A stretch of 64,000 bases of DNA from Actinernus sp. WN-2022 (GCA_030867875.1 JAOWCC010000577.1:73465012-73529011); one strand, 5' to 3'; shown: positions 20,914-29,665, counted from the stretch's first letter. The notes: generated by a model not told the origin, from the letters alone. Program-made: numbers and translations.

Positions 20914-22514
20914 CGAAATATCATCCATGAGGCTACACCGGCCACAATACCCACGATTGCTAAATTAGTTTCGTGACTCGTTGGTGATACACCGCGACTT
21001 TGTCGCCTGTGTGACTTAGAGGTATCAGTCGTGGCTCCGCTGCCTGTAGCAGTCGTGGCTCCGCTGCCTGTAGCAGTCGTGGCTCCGCTGCCTGTAGCAG
21101 TCGTGGCTCCGCTGCTCGTAGCAGTCGTGGCTCCGCTGCTCGTAGCAGTCGTGGCTCCGCTGCCTGTAGCAGGTTTATGTGTCTTTGATTTCGAGCCTTC
21201 CATAGGGGCTGGTGGTGGAGATTTTTCGTTAAGATTGATGTCATCGTTTATTCCTAAACTGAGACCAGGTTTATTTGCCGTTCGTAGGCTGTTTACGTAC
21301 GTAGCGCCCTTAAAGATAATCATATGACTGGGTATTAACAGACAATCCTTCGCAACTGCTAGATCTAGACGAGAACTAATATCCTTAATAGATTCTTGGT
21401 ATTGGACTAGAGTGTCTGAAGCCGATTCTATGATGGCATCTTCAAACATCGTATCGAACTTATTTTGGGCGGCTGGGGACTTCGATCCTACGATTGGTGA
21501 GCCGGTTGAAGCCTGGGATGATAGGACACAAAACAAATATACCATTATTGATGCATTAATTCGGACTATCCCAGCCTTTGTCAATCCTTTCCCATTCTGT
21601 GGAACGAACCAATTGTAGTGCTTCTCGTTCATATCATTTCGATGTGTGGCAAAGTTGATTTCATAAGCACCGAACTCTCTTCTGATCTTGTCATACGTGA
21701 CGTAATTCCATGGAACGTTGTTAAACTTATTAAAGACGTTTTCTCTGGGGAGTGGGACGTTCAATTCGAATAGTATTCGCCTTATCGTATAGTATACATG
21801 AAAGCGGTAAAAGCTCCGAATATTGTCAATGATTGGCGCATCATCTGAAAGATGGTCATCGAATGATACGCCACAGCCTGCCGTAGCACACCAAACGGCG
21901 AAACATAATTGGTGCTGCCAAAGTTTCATTGGTTCAACATCGAACCACATATTCGTTGTTACTATTCTATCACTAGCATTAGCAAGACTGTCTAGCAGGG
22001 CATGGCTCGGATCTTTATTTTTTATTTTATCACTAAGATCAAGTCCTAGCTCTTGAAAGATATGTCGCGGCTCATACGTAAATAGTTGATCTTTTGCTAC
22101 GTAGATCCTTAGAGTTTGTACGATTGGGTATATGTCTTTAGCGACGTGTGCCCAGGAAACGGCTGGAACTGGATACTTAAAATCAGTCCTTTTGAATGGA
22201 AGTGGAAAACCTCTGCCGAATGCGGCCGCCGCATGTTTTTGCGCTGTCACGCGTAACGCTTCGTGTAGATGATTTCGTACATCTACTGGTATGAGACCAC
22301 TCATATTCCAATGCTGCCCACCATCGTAAAACATGATTCTAGTCTCGTATGTAGACTCATCATGTATGTCGGATGCCGTTGTCCTAGCTGAGAACTTATC
22401 GAAGTCCGCGTGAGGATAATTTTTCTTAAAGGCCGCTAAAGCCTTTGCATTGCGAGGTGCGATATAGTCACCCCAATCACCGTCGAAATGAACTCTCGCT
22501 TTGAGACTAGGCAT
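20910..22514 (-). CDS. 534-residue capsid-module protein, unknown function (copy B)
   Basis: The largest uncharacterised gene of the element, intact here and represented by relics in copies A (3-530) and C (58505-60143). Landmarks: an N-terminal YPHADFDKF region, MKYPVPA-like KYPVPAVSW, WCATAGCGVSF (about 200-215), a FYRFHVYYTIRRILFEL block, NWFVPQNGKGLTKAG, a RLDLAVAKD helix, a KSPPPAPMEG linker, six SGATTAT-type repeats, and a C-terminal membrane segment (NLAIVGIVAGVASWMIF). Conservation in three copies and position in the capsid block suggest a virion or assembly protein, possibly tail-anchored. I cannot assign a fold. Confidence 0.75.
   Translation of the reverse strand: MPSLKARVHFDGDWGDYIAPRNAKALAAFKKNYPHADFDKFSARTTASDIHDESTYETRIMFYDGGQHWNMSGLIPVDVRNHLHEALRVTAQKHAAAAFGRGFPLPFKRTDFKYPVPAVSWAHVAKDIYPIVQTLRIYVAKDQLFTYEPRHIFQELGLDLSDKIKNKDPSHALLDSLANASDRIVTTNMWFDVEPMKLWQHQLCFAVWCATAGCGVSFDDHLSDDAPIIDNIRSFYRFHVYYTIRRILFELNVPLPRENVFNKFNNVPWNYVTYDKIRREFGAYEINFATHRNDMNEKHYNWFVPQNGKGLTKAGIVRINASIMVYLFCVLSSQASTGSPIVGSKSPAAQNKFDTMFEDAIIESASDTLVQYQESIKDISSRLDLAVAKDCLLIPSHMIIFKGATYVNSLRTANKPGLSLGINDDINLNEKSPPPAPMEGSKSKTHKPATGSGATTATSSGATTATSSGATTATGSGATTATGSGATTATGSGATTDTSKSHRRQSRGVSPTSHETNLAIVGIVAGVASWMIFR
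21028..21171. repeat. Six 24-bp tandem repeats inside the 534-residue gene
   Basis: The unit starts 'gtcgtggctccgctg' and encodes alternating S/G-G-A-T-T-A-T blocks on the minus strand. Copies A and C lack the array, so it is a copy B expansion. The Thr/Ser-rich linker lies just before the C-terminal membrane segment and would make a flexible, possibly glycosylated stalk (inference). Confidence 0.85.
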
Positions 22515-22689
22515 GGTTTCTTATCCTTGGCGCCGGGCCAATCAATCCGTTCGATTCATCCACTTGACTAATCTGTTTGATATTGATACGTATTAAAGTT
22601 ATGACATATGTTAATATCGTGAAGTAAAGAACGTATGTTAGTACCATTGAAGTAAACTTCTGATATCGAAGTAAACTTCAGGCTTTAAT
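22515..22689. promoter_or_regulatory. Divergent promoter with GAAGTAAACTTC sites
   Basis: Two copies of the near-palindrome GAAGTAAACTTC (near 22650 and 22669) and one half-like 'gaagtaaag' sit just upstream of the plus-strand gene, followed by 'ctttaatatgg' at the start codon. Copy C has GAAGTTAACTTC and 'ctttaatat' in the same position (60144-60179). Conservation suggests an operator/promoter pair. Confidence 0.6.
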
Positions 22690-23355
22690 ATGGTAATCTT
22701 AAATGTCACCACTACCTCGACTGATCATACGGTCTACTTTCAAGAACCTATTTACATCCATAATATTTATCTAATCGAGATCGCTTTTGAGAACGGTTGG
22801 TGGAACCTATCAGAGAAAGCTTCATTCACTTGGAATGCCCCAGGTGAGATACGGATTCCTTATGAACTTAAGCCGGGGAATTACAATATAAACATCTTGA
22901 TGGACGCCCTCAAACCCGCGGTTACTGCTGGTTTATTGGAATTCGTAGACCTCGATTATAGGAAGTTTTGGATTCTAAAAATTAAGAAACCAATCCTGTT
23001 CAGTAAGAATCTCTGCGATTCGTTTAATATCAAGGGTACTCCATAAGGGGATAATGTGTCACTCAAAGTAGGAGAATACAAACTGGTGGTACAACTTCTT
23101 CGCTATGTATATATCTATTGTGATGTGGTGGATCCTAGCTTCTCAATTCTTAATGGAAAGCAATCAAACGTACTGGCTATCTTTAATCTCGAGGGCCTTA
23201 GATTTACAGAATCTACTTACAATCAAGGGCTTCCCATGCCCATACGATCTCTAGGGACAAGACGAAACAGCCTTCGCCTGACACTTAGAGACGAAGAAGG
23301 AAATATTATAGACTTCCGTGGTCGACCTATACGATACCTATTGAAGATTGAGTAA
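22690..23355 (+). CDS. Penton-sized capsid-module protein (copy B), in-frame TAA
   Basis: 221 codons with one TAA at 23044-23046; the frame is the same on both sides. Copy C has an uninterrupted 226-residue homologue (60180-60860). Shared landmarks are the start (VILNVTTTSTDHTVYF / VVLNITCTSPDHTVYL), the DHTVY motif, a YVYIYCDVVDPS / EMYVCCDLVDPY block, LAIFNLEGLRF / LACIQIRGSRF, and a C-terminal IDFRGRPIRYLLK / IDFHGQPLHYVLK. The beta-rich look, length and linkage to the major capsid gene make a single jelly-roll penton/minor capsid protein plausible, but this is inference. It is followed 17 bp later by the second membrane protein. Confidence 0.72.
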
Positions 23356-23371
23356 GTTATGATATAACATA

Positions 23372-23997
23372 ATGGCAAGCGATTCGATTCAACTAATTCC
23401 AACGGCACCAGGTATTTATCCGCCGCTGGCTAGCGGGGCTAGCGGAGATAATTTTCGGTTGCAAACGGTCCGAGATACTCTTTCAGATATCGAAACTCAA
23501 GAAAAACACTATGAAGGTGTGCGTAAGAAATACGCCCGCGCACAAGGAATTGTCCATGGTGTCGCTGTGGTAGCAGGAGGTCTATCTGTATTATTATCGG
23601 GTTCAGGACTAGCAGTAGCTCTAACTGGTTTTGGTATAGTGATTGGTTTACCATTCGGTGTTATTGGTGGGGTCTGTGGGATGATTTCAGCAGCTACGAC
23701 CGTTGGGGCTAAAAAGATCGGAAAAAAGTTTCTAAACATGAGAAAACCGCTATGTTAGCTAAAGCGAAAATTAATACGATTCGCGATCTAGTATCAAAGG
23801 CCCTTCGCGATGAAAATATATCTGACGTCGAATACAACCTAATCCTCGCTGAGATAGATAAATACGAAACTATGAAGATCGAAATTCGTCACAAAACTTC
23901 GGCTAATTTAAGCCGAATGAGTGAAAAAAGAGTGGAACAAATTCGAGGCGAAGTCAAGCAAAAAATGCTAGAAGAAATGATAGCAAAATTGGGATAA
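23372..23997 (+). CDS. Second membrane protein of the capsid module (copy B), frameshifted
   Basis: Two overlapping frames (23372-23758 and 23752-23997) make one gene with a one-base lesion near 23737-23742. The N-terminal half has a KHYEGVRKKYARAQGIVHG block and two adjacent hydrophobic segments rich in glycine (about residues 65-110). The C-terminal half is helical and charged (LVSKALRDENISDVEYNLI). Copy C keeps the same layout (60875-62745: KHYEVVRKKYARARGIVHG, DKVSKALADGDISEAEF). The pattern resembles membrane proteins repeatedly found with Polintons in aquatic invertebrates, function unknown. A conserved 'ATNTCATATGAGAA' block follows the stop in both copies. Confidence 0.72.
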
Positions 23998-24184
23998 AAA
24001 TTGACATCTCATATGAGAAAAGTGAGCGTGGGCGATATTTACGCTTTTCTAAGCGGTTCGTATAAATTAACTTGTATGTCGAGTTCGTATGCAAATTTCG
24101 AGACATAGCGTAGGCGGCGCTAATTAACATACGACAATTGTTTAAAACATAAGTAGGATATTTTTCGCCTACGTCACTGTCTAG

Positions 24185-24274
24185 CATGTATAGCCTCGCG
24201 GTTCAGCGCTGGACTGGAAGGAAAATGGAGGCCCTTTCAGTTCAGAGTTCGAATCCGGCTGGGGACTATACATG
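24185..24274 (+). ncRNA. tRNA-like Pol III module (candidate ncRNA or SINE head)
   Basis: A 9-bp outer stem (CATGTATAG/CTATACATG) encloses an A-box-like TAGCCTCGCGGTTCAGC and a near-perfect B box AGTTCGAATCC. The anticodon arm is replaced by a 9-bp stem (ACTGGAAGG/CCCTTTCAGT, with one wobble). The T-stem pairs badly, so it is not a functional tRNA. It is either the head of a tRNA-derived SINE or a small Pol III transcript of the element. Confidence 0.4.
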
Positions 24275-24454
24275 GTAGATCGGTTTGTGGGGGGTAAAAA
24301 ACCTCCAGCCCCTCACAAATCGCAGCGCGTCTGTCGATGTGGCAGAAGACGAACAAATGCAGTACAAACAGTGTCAATCCTAGGTCGGGTGCATGGGTGA
24401 AGCTCAAGGGATCTTAAAGGGGACCCACGGGTGCCGGTTGTGCCTCAACCAGAT

Positions 24455-24541
24455 AGGACCAAATACAGTAGACCGAATACAGTAGACCGAATACAGTGGA
24501 CCAAATACAGTAGACCAAATACAGTAGACCGAATACAGTAA
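24455..24541. repeat. 15-bp tandem repeat
   Basis: About six units of 'gtagaccgaatacag' with variants (ggacc, aaatac). It may be the tail of the preceding SINE-like unit. Confidence 0.7.
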
Positions 24542-24912
24542 GCCGGGCCCGGTAATAAGCAAAAACCTCTCTAGGAACGAAAAGGAGAAGTAAGGAAAAA
24601 GGAGAAAGTGGTTCCTAGAGAGGTTCTGGAGACGTCCAGTTTTGCTTTTGGTCTTTTTTCTTTGTTTTGATTTTTTCTTCTTAGAACTAAAATCATATGG
24701 TCTAGTTCGAATTTTTTCTATCTATATCGTGACCAGAAATGGGAAAGAAGTGCTTTTTATAGCGAGCGGGGTGCCTATTTACCGGTATCGAATAGTGCAT
24801 AATAAATGCATGGTTAAATATGAAATGAGTTGTTAAATTTTTGGTTGAGTGATCGCACGCGTCGGAATTATTTTAATATAGTCACGAAAGTCTATGAATA
24901 GAAAGTTTCTCA

Positions 24913-24985
24913 CACGTCGGAAAAAAAAAAAAAAAGAATGAAGAGAGGTGGTATACACAGTTTCTCTTCATTCTTTTTTTTTTTC
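24913..24985. terminator. Long A/T-flanked hairpin at the end of the zinc-ribbon gene
   Basis: A run of A followed by 'gaatgaagaga', a short loop, then 'tctcttcattc' and a run of T: a stem of more than 20 bp ending 12 bp past the stop of the gene at 24997. The position suits transcription end or mRNA stabilisation (inference). Confidence 0.5.
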
Positions 24986-24996
24986 TTTATTATAAA

Positions 24997-25341
24997 CTAC
25001 TGGACTATCTTAAGGTTCTTAAAGTTCTCCAATTCGAAGTTATTCGATTCTACCAATACATCTGGAAGGCAATCCTTAGTATCTTTCATATCTTTCATAT
25101 CTTTCACGTCTCGGGCTTTCTTATTGCGAATGATATAGCGCTCTGGTGCTCCACACTTCGCACAAAGTCCATGACTCGTACGACAACCGCGACCACACTT
25201 CAAACATGGAACGAATATGGTGATACCTTTTAGTATCTGATAATTGTGTTGAGCACAGTACTCTGAAGTTTTCGAGCTATTCCTTACACATTTCGTATTC
25301 TTACCACGCATCAACCAATCGCAAGTCGTTATCTCAGTCAT
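24997..25341 (-). CDS. Small zinc-ribbon protein, copy B
   Basis: 114 residues. Cysteine/histidine pattern: C..., then SEYCAQH, then FVPCLKCGRG and LCAKCG, giving two probable zinc sites. A lysine-rich region with KDMKDMKDTKD repeats and an acidic tail follow. It matches the 95-residue protein of copy A at 6254-6541 in spacing and sequence (YC..H, PC..CG.G, C..CG). Conservation between elements whose polymerases belong to different lineages implies a useful role, perhaps DNA binding or transcription control (inference). Confidence 0.7.
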   Translation of the reverse strand: MTEITTCDWLMRGKNTKCVRNSSKTSEYCAQHNYQILKGITIFVPCLKCGRGCRTSHGLCAKCGAPERYIIRNKKARDVKDMKDMKDTKDCLPDVLVESNNFELENFKNLKIVQ

Positions 25342-25424
25342 TGTGTGATATATACCTTATGATAGCGTATCTATAATTGTTGTCTTAATTATGACAATAT
25401 ATGGTATAATGCCTCATAACCACA

Positions 25425-25500
25425 CGTCTCTAATAGATGTTAAAATGTAATAAATTCACTATAAACCAAGTGTTCCGGAAAAAGCGGTAGAAACCGGAGC
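25425..25500 (+). repeat. Internal remnant of the terminal repeat
   Basis: 'tctaatagatgttaaaatgta' and 'ccggaaaaagcggtagaaac' occur here in the same order and orientation as in the right terminal repeat at 26290-26375, with the middle shortened. The F-box/ankyrin gene therefore sits between a decayed terminal-repeat segment and the real terminus. Confidence 0.7.
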
Positions 25501-25565
25501 TGTGCTCAAGTTTGGATCTTTAGGTGTAAGAATGCCTAGGGACAATTTGGACGTTGCGAGAGATC

Positions 25566-26252
25566 CTATGTGGCAGCATAAGCATTTATGTAGTAATCTA
25601 GTAGAGCGTTTTCGTCCTCTATGGTGAGCTGGGAGCGCTTAATGAGCCACTCAATGATACATTTAGCGGTATTAAGATGATCGTTGCTACGGGCGCATAG
25701 TAGAACATGATGAACGTATTTATGCTCCATAGTTATCTGAAAGCGTCGAATGAGCCACTTAATGGTATTGAGATGGGCATTCCTACAGGCATCTAGTATA
25801 GCAAACCCGACGGCTTTATCCTCTTTGGTGAACTGGAAGTGTTTAGTGAGACACTTAACGATATCAAGACGGTCATCCTTACAGGCAGCGCATAGAACGT
25901 AATCGGTGTGTCCATCCATTTTATCGAACCATAAGTGCTTAATGAGCCACTTAATAACGTTAAGATTACCATATTCACTGGCGTAGACAAGAGGAAAGCT
26001 ATCATAGATGTAGTTTGCGGAAATACCGAAAGTCCTATCCAAATTGTCTCGATCGTTGTCGTTACGAGTAGACCTAAGACCGAAAGTGAGTACTCGTTTA
26101 CGGAACTCTTGGTCTATGTTTTTGTAGCGTACGAGAGATGTGGCACCGTTTAGGCGTTTCGATGTCCTTGTGATGCTTGCGAATGATTCTGGGCCTGCAT
26201 GCTCTACTATCTTGACTAAGATTTCTATGGGAAGGCACGATATGCTATCCAT
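25566..26252 (-). CDS. F-box plus ankyrin-repeat protein
   Basis: 228 residues. The N-terminus (about 1-40, ISCLPIEILVKIVEHAG then FASITRTSKRLN) has the F-box pattern that binds Skp1 in SCF ubiquitin ligases. The rest is a series of about 36-38-residue ankyrin-like repeats (LVYASEYGNLNVIKWLIKH, VLCAACKDDRLDIVKCL, AILDACRNAHLNTIKWLI, LLCARSNDHLNTAKCI). F-box and ankyrin domains together are known from poxviruses (usually in the opposite order) and from giant viruses of protists, where they recruit host proteins for ubiquitination. Here it is the rightmost gene of a Polinton-like element, 38 bp from the terminal repeat. The frame is intact. A host-capture origin is possible. Confidence 0.78.
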   Translation of the reverse strand: MDSISCLPIEILVKIVEHAGPESFASITRTSKRLNGATSLVRYKNIDQEFRKRVLTFGLRSTRNDNDRDNLDRTFGISANYIYDSFPLVYASEYGNLNVIKWLIKHLWFDKMDGHTDYVLCAACKDDRLDIVKCLTKHFQFTKEDKAVGFAILDACRNAHLNTIKWLIRRFQITMEHKYVHHVLLCARSNDHLNTAKCIIEWLIKRSQLTIEDENALLDYYINAYAAT

Positions 26253-26290
26253 AGTGAAAGAGATCGATATACTGCATAGTAATCACTTAT

Positions 26291-26517
26291 CTAATAGAGT
26301 GTTGAAATGTAAAAAATACGATTTAAAAATAGTACAACAAAACTGCTTTAATCCGGAAAAAAGCGGTAGAAACCGATTATTTAATATCTCGTAAAAATAC
26401 GATAAATAGTATGACAAAACTGCTTTAATCCGCCTTCGTTGGGCAAGAAAAAAGTTGTATCATTTTGCTCCTTGGGCAAGAAAAAAGTGGTATCATTTTG
26501 ACCCCGGCTATACTACT
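26291..26517 (-). repeat. Right terminal inverted repeat of copy B
   Basis: Inverse of 10575-10803, ending CCCCGGCTATACTACT, followed by the duplicated AATAC. The two arms differ by few bases, consistent with a fairly recent insertion. Confidence 0.9.
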
Positions 26518-26815
26518 AATACGGATTCATCTTGATTTACATAAACGTGCTGTGATTTTAATAATTATAAACTCTGGCTCAAGTTTGTAAATCTGATAAA
26601 ACATGGCCACTCGCTCTGTATCTATTACAAACTAAAAAATCTAGTGTCTATCCAAGTTAGTGAATTACCCTTTGTCATACAGGTAGATCAGGCTGGGCTT
26701 TTAGGCCTTAAGCATCTGAATACTGTCAACAAGATGAGAACCAATGTTATCATCCATAGATCTGAGCCAATTTTGATTACTTTGAGATACTATTTTGAAC
26801 ACTCATTTCAGTGTT

Positions 26816-26911
26816 AGATCAAGGGTTCCAAATAGTTTCCAAGAAACAATTAATCCCAAGGGCGGTAGCCCTGATGGATTTGTTGTTTCCGAGGTTTGGA
26901 ACCCCTGATCA
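26816..26911. mobile_element. Short inverted-repeat element
   Basis: 'gatcaagggttccaaa' at the left pairs with 'tttggaacccctgatc' at the right, with further pairing of 'tttccaagaaacaa'. About 96 bp; no clear target duplication. Confidence 0.5.
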
Positions 26912-27851
26912 AACTGATGCAATCACTTTTCATACGTCGAATAACAATACCTGTATTCTTGGGTCATTAGAAAGTATTGTTTACCAGTATGTTGCTGTTT
27001 AACTGTTATTGATCCCAAGAATTAAAATTTCTCCTTTGTTAAAACAATTTTCTGCTGTGGCCACATCAGAAGACTTGGAACATTGTAGGCATTGTGTGCG
27101 AGTGGTTTAAGCACTTAATTATTTTCTGAACAGTTACAAAATTGTAATTTTATCTTCAAGGTGAAAGGAGCCTGGGGCCAAGTGTTTCCATGGCAACATA
27201 AGTTCCACAGTGATGTGTATTTTCTTTAGTACTACATATGTGCAAAGTTTCAATTGTTTTTACCCACTATTTGCCGAGATTTTATTCGTTTTATGATTTG
27301 TCTCCAGGCTGTATTCATAAATCATTAGGAAGTATTTGCCTTGTTGCATACAATATTATTGACAATTGAAGGGGTCCATGCAAGAATAACATAAGTGACT
27401 TCTGATAAAATTCCAAATTATTTTTGATGTTCTTTGTTTTCCGAGAAAATTTAGAACTTGATCAAAAGTCTCTTATGCTGTTCTTGCAAACCCCTTCAAT
27501 TATATTTTCTCATTGTCATTTCAACAAAATAATGGTCTGATAGTGTAGTAGGCATGGCAGAAGCTAGCAGTCAGGAGTATAAATCACAAGGACGATGGTT
27601 TGAGCCACACTCTAGATGCTGATTTTTATTTCCATCTTGTTCTTTACTTCCCTTCATGTAAAGTCATACTTATATTGTAATATTGTAGCTTACTGGAAGT
27701 CAAAATTCAAGTGTCCTAATTAGTGTTTGAACCTTGATCTGGCATTTCATTGGATATCAAGAATCACCAGTACTAGTGATCTTGATCAGACTGTCATTTT
27801 GGATTGGATATCAAGATTCAACAATTGATGCATGTGACAAGTCAGTGCCAT

Positions 27852-28130
27852 CATAGTTAATAGAGTGTAATGGTTATGAAACCCAACCACCTTTGTTATA
27901 TGTCTTTGGTAGTTTTTTTCAACCATGACCCTGCACAAAACACAATAGAAATTCCAATGTGTTAATCAATCAGCCAATAGAAACGTGTGAATTCAGTCGT
28001 TCAGGGGATGCTAATGAACTATGACCCTGCACAATCTTTTGTCTTGCCCCCTTCCAACATAAATCTCAGCGCATTTGTTAGCCCCTTTGAAGTTTGCCGG
28101 GTTTCATAACCATTCCACTCTATTAACTAT
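27852..28130. mobile_element. hAT-like MITE with 8-bp target duplication
   Basis: AGTGCCAT occurs on both sides (27844-27851, 28131-28138). The ends are inverted repeats of about 35 bp starting near ATAGTTAATAGAGTG. An 8-bp duplication with short non-coding content fits a non-autonomous hAT element. Confidence 0.75.
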
Positions 28131-28689
28131 AGTGCCATACAGCCTTTACCAGGTATGAAACCTCATGCACATGAAATGCATCGCTGGTATTTGCTGCTTC
28201 CCTCATTAATTATTCATGAGTGAAATATATTTACAGGACATTCAATCTCGTTGTCTGCAAAATAAGATTTAAAATGTATTAGAATATTACATATACATGT
28301 AGTCCGCATTATTATAACAATTAACTACATGACCAACTTTGTGCTGTCACCATCAGTTTTAAAGTACAAAATCATTATTGGGATCAGATAGTTGGTAGAA
28401 AAATAACGACGGCATAATGCTAGATCAGAAAAAGCACATGGCATTGATACGATCTGCCCTTTACAGGGCTATCAACTAATTGAATAGAAACCCCTCACTC
28501 CCTCGTTCAATGTCCAAACCATGTGATTACAACTGCAGTTACTTATTAACATTGACAGGTCAATAATTTCTTAATGTTTGTAGGTTCCAGTTGTATTAAT
28601 CCTTTCAGATTTAAATAATCAAATAGCAGAAAAAAAAGTTAAACAATATATTACATTCACTGTACTTCGCAATCTTAATAAATATAGTG

Positions 28690-29485
28690 ATACTTACTGC
28701 CACATCATCCATTGTCATTAATGTGCCAACCAGAGATCCATTGGTTCCTGACACAAAGTGGCCTTTTGAAACCATGGTTGGTACATTAGCATAATAATTG
28801 TAATGTTTATCAACACGAAGTATCGCTAAAGTGTTGTTTCAATAATTTGATTGGTACATTATTAGCCAGACTGGTAGTTATTTAGAAACTGTTATAATAA
28901 TAGTATTTAGAAACATGTTTTCTTTTCAAACTTGGGAGAGTCGGGTTTGTAGTGGTTATTCCAAAATAAATTTAACTTATCCACTTTCCCAAAAATGACT
29001 TTTGTTAATTGCCAGTGCAGTGTTCATTCAGGGGAATTTCATATGTCAATACATGTTTTGGTGGCTGCATATTTATTTATAGAAATCCTACTGAAATACA
29101 CGTGCAATGCAGCCATATATAGACACTTCTACGTTTGGGTGTTGTTTTTAGCATGATTTATAGGTCATTGACTCCATATAAATTAAGCTGTGATTTTCTG
29201 GCTCGAAGGCAATCGAGCTTGCTCATAGTTATATAAATCAGTAAGCTTAAATAATATGAAGCTTGTCCAAGAAGGCCAGCTTATTTTCCAAAGTTTGCTT
29301 TGCTTTTCCCCCCCAAAAAAAACATTTATAGTGAAAATCATTTCTGCTAACCTTTGCAGTATTTCTGCCTTCTGATCCGTGCCGGAGTTCCCATCTTTTT
29401 CCTCGTACTGAGTAGACTGGTGGAAGGAGAACTTGGGTTTCGACTGTTCCAAACGCTCCTCATATCTTCTGCCATCCTGGGACTA
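28690..29485 (-). other. Possible exons of a host gene
   Basis: On the minus strand, an open segment at about 29360-29480 starts near an ATG at 29476 and ends in a donor-like CAAAG|GTTAGC. A second open segment at about 28700-28770 ends GGCA|GTAAGT, a strong donor. The encoded pieces are short and not recognised, so this is only a weak suggestion of a spliced host gene. Confidence 0.22.
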
Positions 29486-29574
29486 TCGATTTTTCATGGC
29501 TTCATTTTTGTACGAGTGGGTTTATTTTGACCGGAAATCGACTTCAGTTCCTCGTTTTCGAAAAATGATTCCTA

Positions 29575-29665
29575 CGCATGCGCTTTGTTTTAGCCAGTCA
29601 GCAAGGACCAAAAAATGGCTGTTACCAGAGCTCTCTCTGTGAGATGAGCATGGGGAACGAGACTG
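29575..29665 (-). repeat. Dispersed repeat, inverted partner of 8938-9030
   Basis: Carries the same 'agagctctctctgtgagatg' block, with the 'tcagcaaggacc' and 'gcatgcg' neighbours, in the opposite orientation. Confidence 0.7.

Larger units (their letters stand above)
23998..24990. other. Gene-free kilobase of copy B with structured DNA
   Basis: No credible protein gene. In order it holds the conserved post-stop block (24000-24020), a tRNA-like Pol III module (24185-24274), a stem-loop with 'tttgtgggg'/'cccctcacaaa' (24288-24325), a 15-bp tandem array (24455-24541), a hairpin 'cctctctaggaac'/'gttcctagagagg' (24566-24625) and a long A/T hairpin (24913-24985). Confidence 0.6.
10575..26517 (+). 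mobile_element. Near-complete Polinton/Maverick/adintovirus-like element, copy B
   Basis: A 15.9-kb element bounded by about 228-bp inverted repeats that begin AGTAG, with a short target duplication. It encodes the hallmark Polinton set: family B DNA polymerase, retroviral-type integrase, a HerA/FtsK-type packaging ATPase and a major capsid protein, plus nine other genes. Four genes each carry one disabling lesion (polymerase, integrase, the penton-sized gene and the second membrane protein). The other reading frames are intact, so the insertion looks fairly recent. I could not see an adenain-like maturation protease, which many Polintons carry. Gene order in the capsid block is the same as in copy C. 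Confidence 0.92.
26518..28680. other. Spacer, host-like, with two MITEs
   Basis: No coding sequence supported. Contains inverted-repeat elements at 26816-26911 and 27852-28130; the rest is AT-rich single-copy-looking DNA. Confidence 0.45.

Noticed and set aside
21028..21171. CRISPR-like array
   Set aside because: Units are contiguous 24-mers without unique spacers and are coding on the minus strand.
24185..24274. Functional tRNA gene
   Set aside because: The B box is good but the T-stem does not pair and the anticodon arm is replaced by a long stem; kept only as a tRNA-like module.
26811..27002. Short plus-strand protein at 26.8 kb
   Set aside because: It coincides with the inverted-repeat element at 26816-26911.
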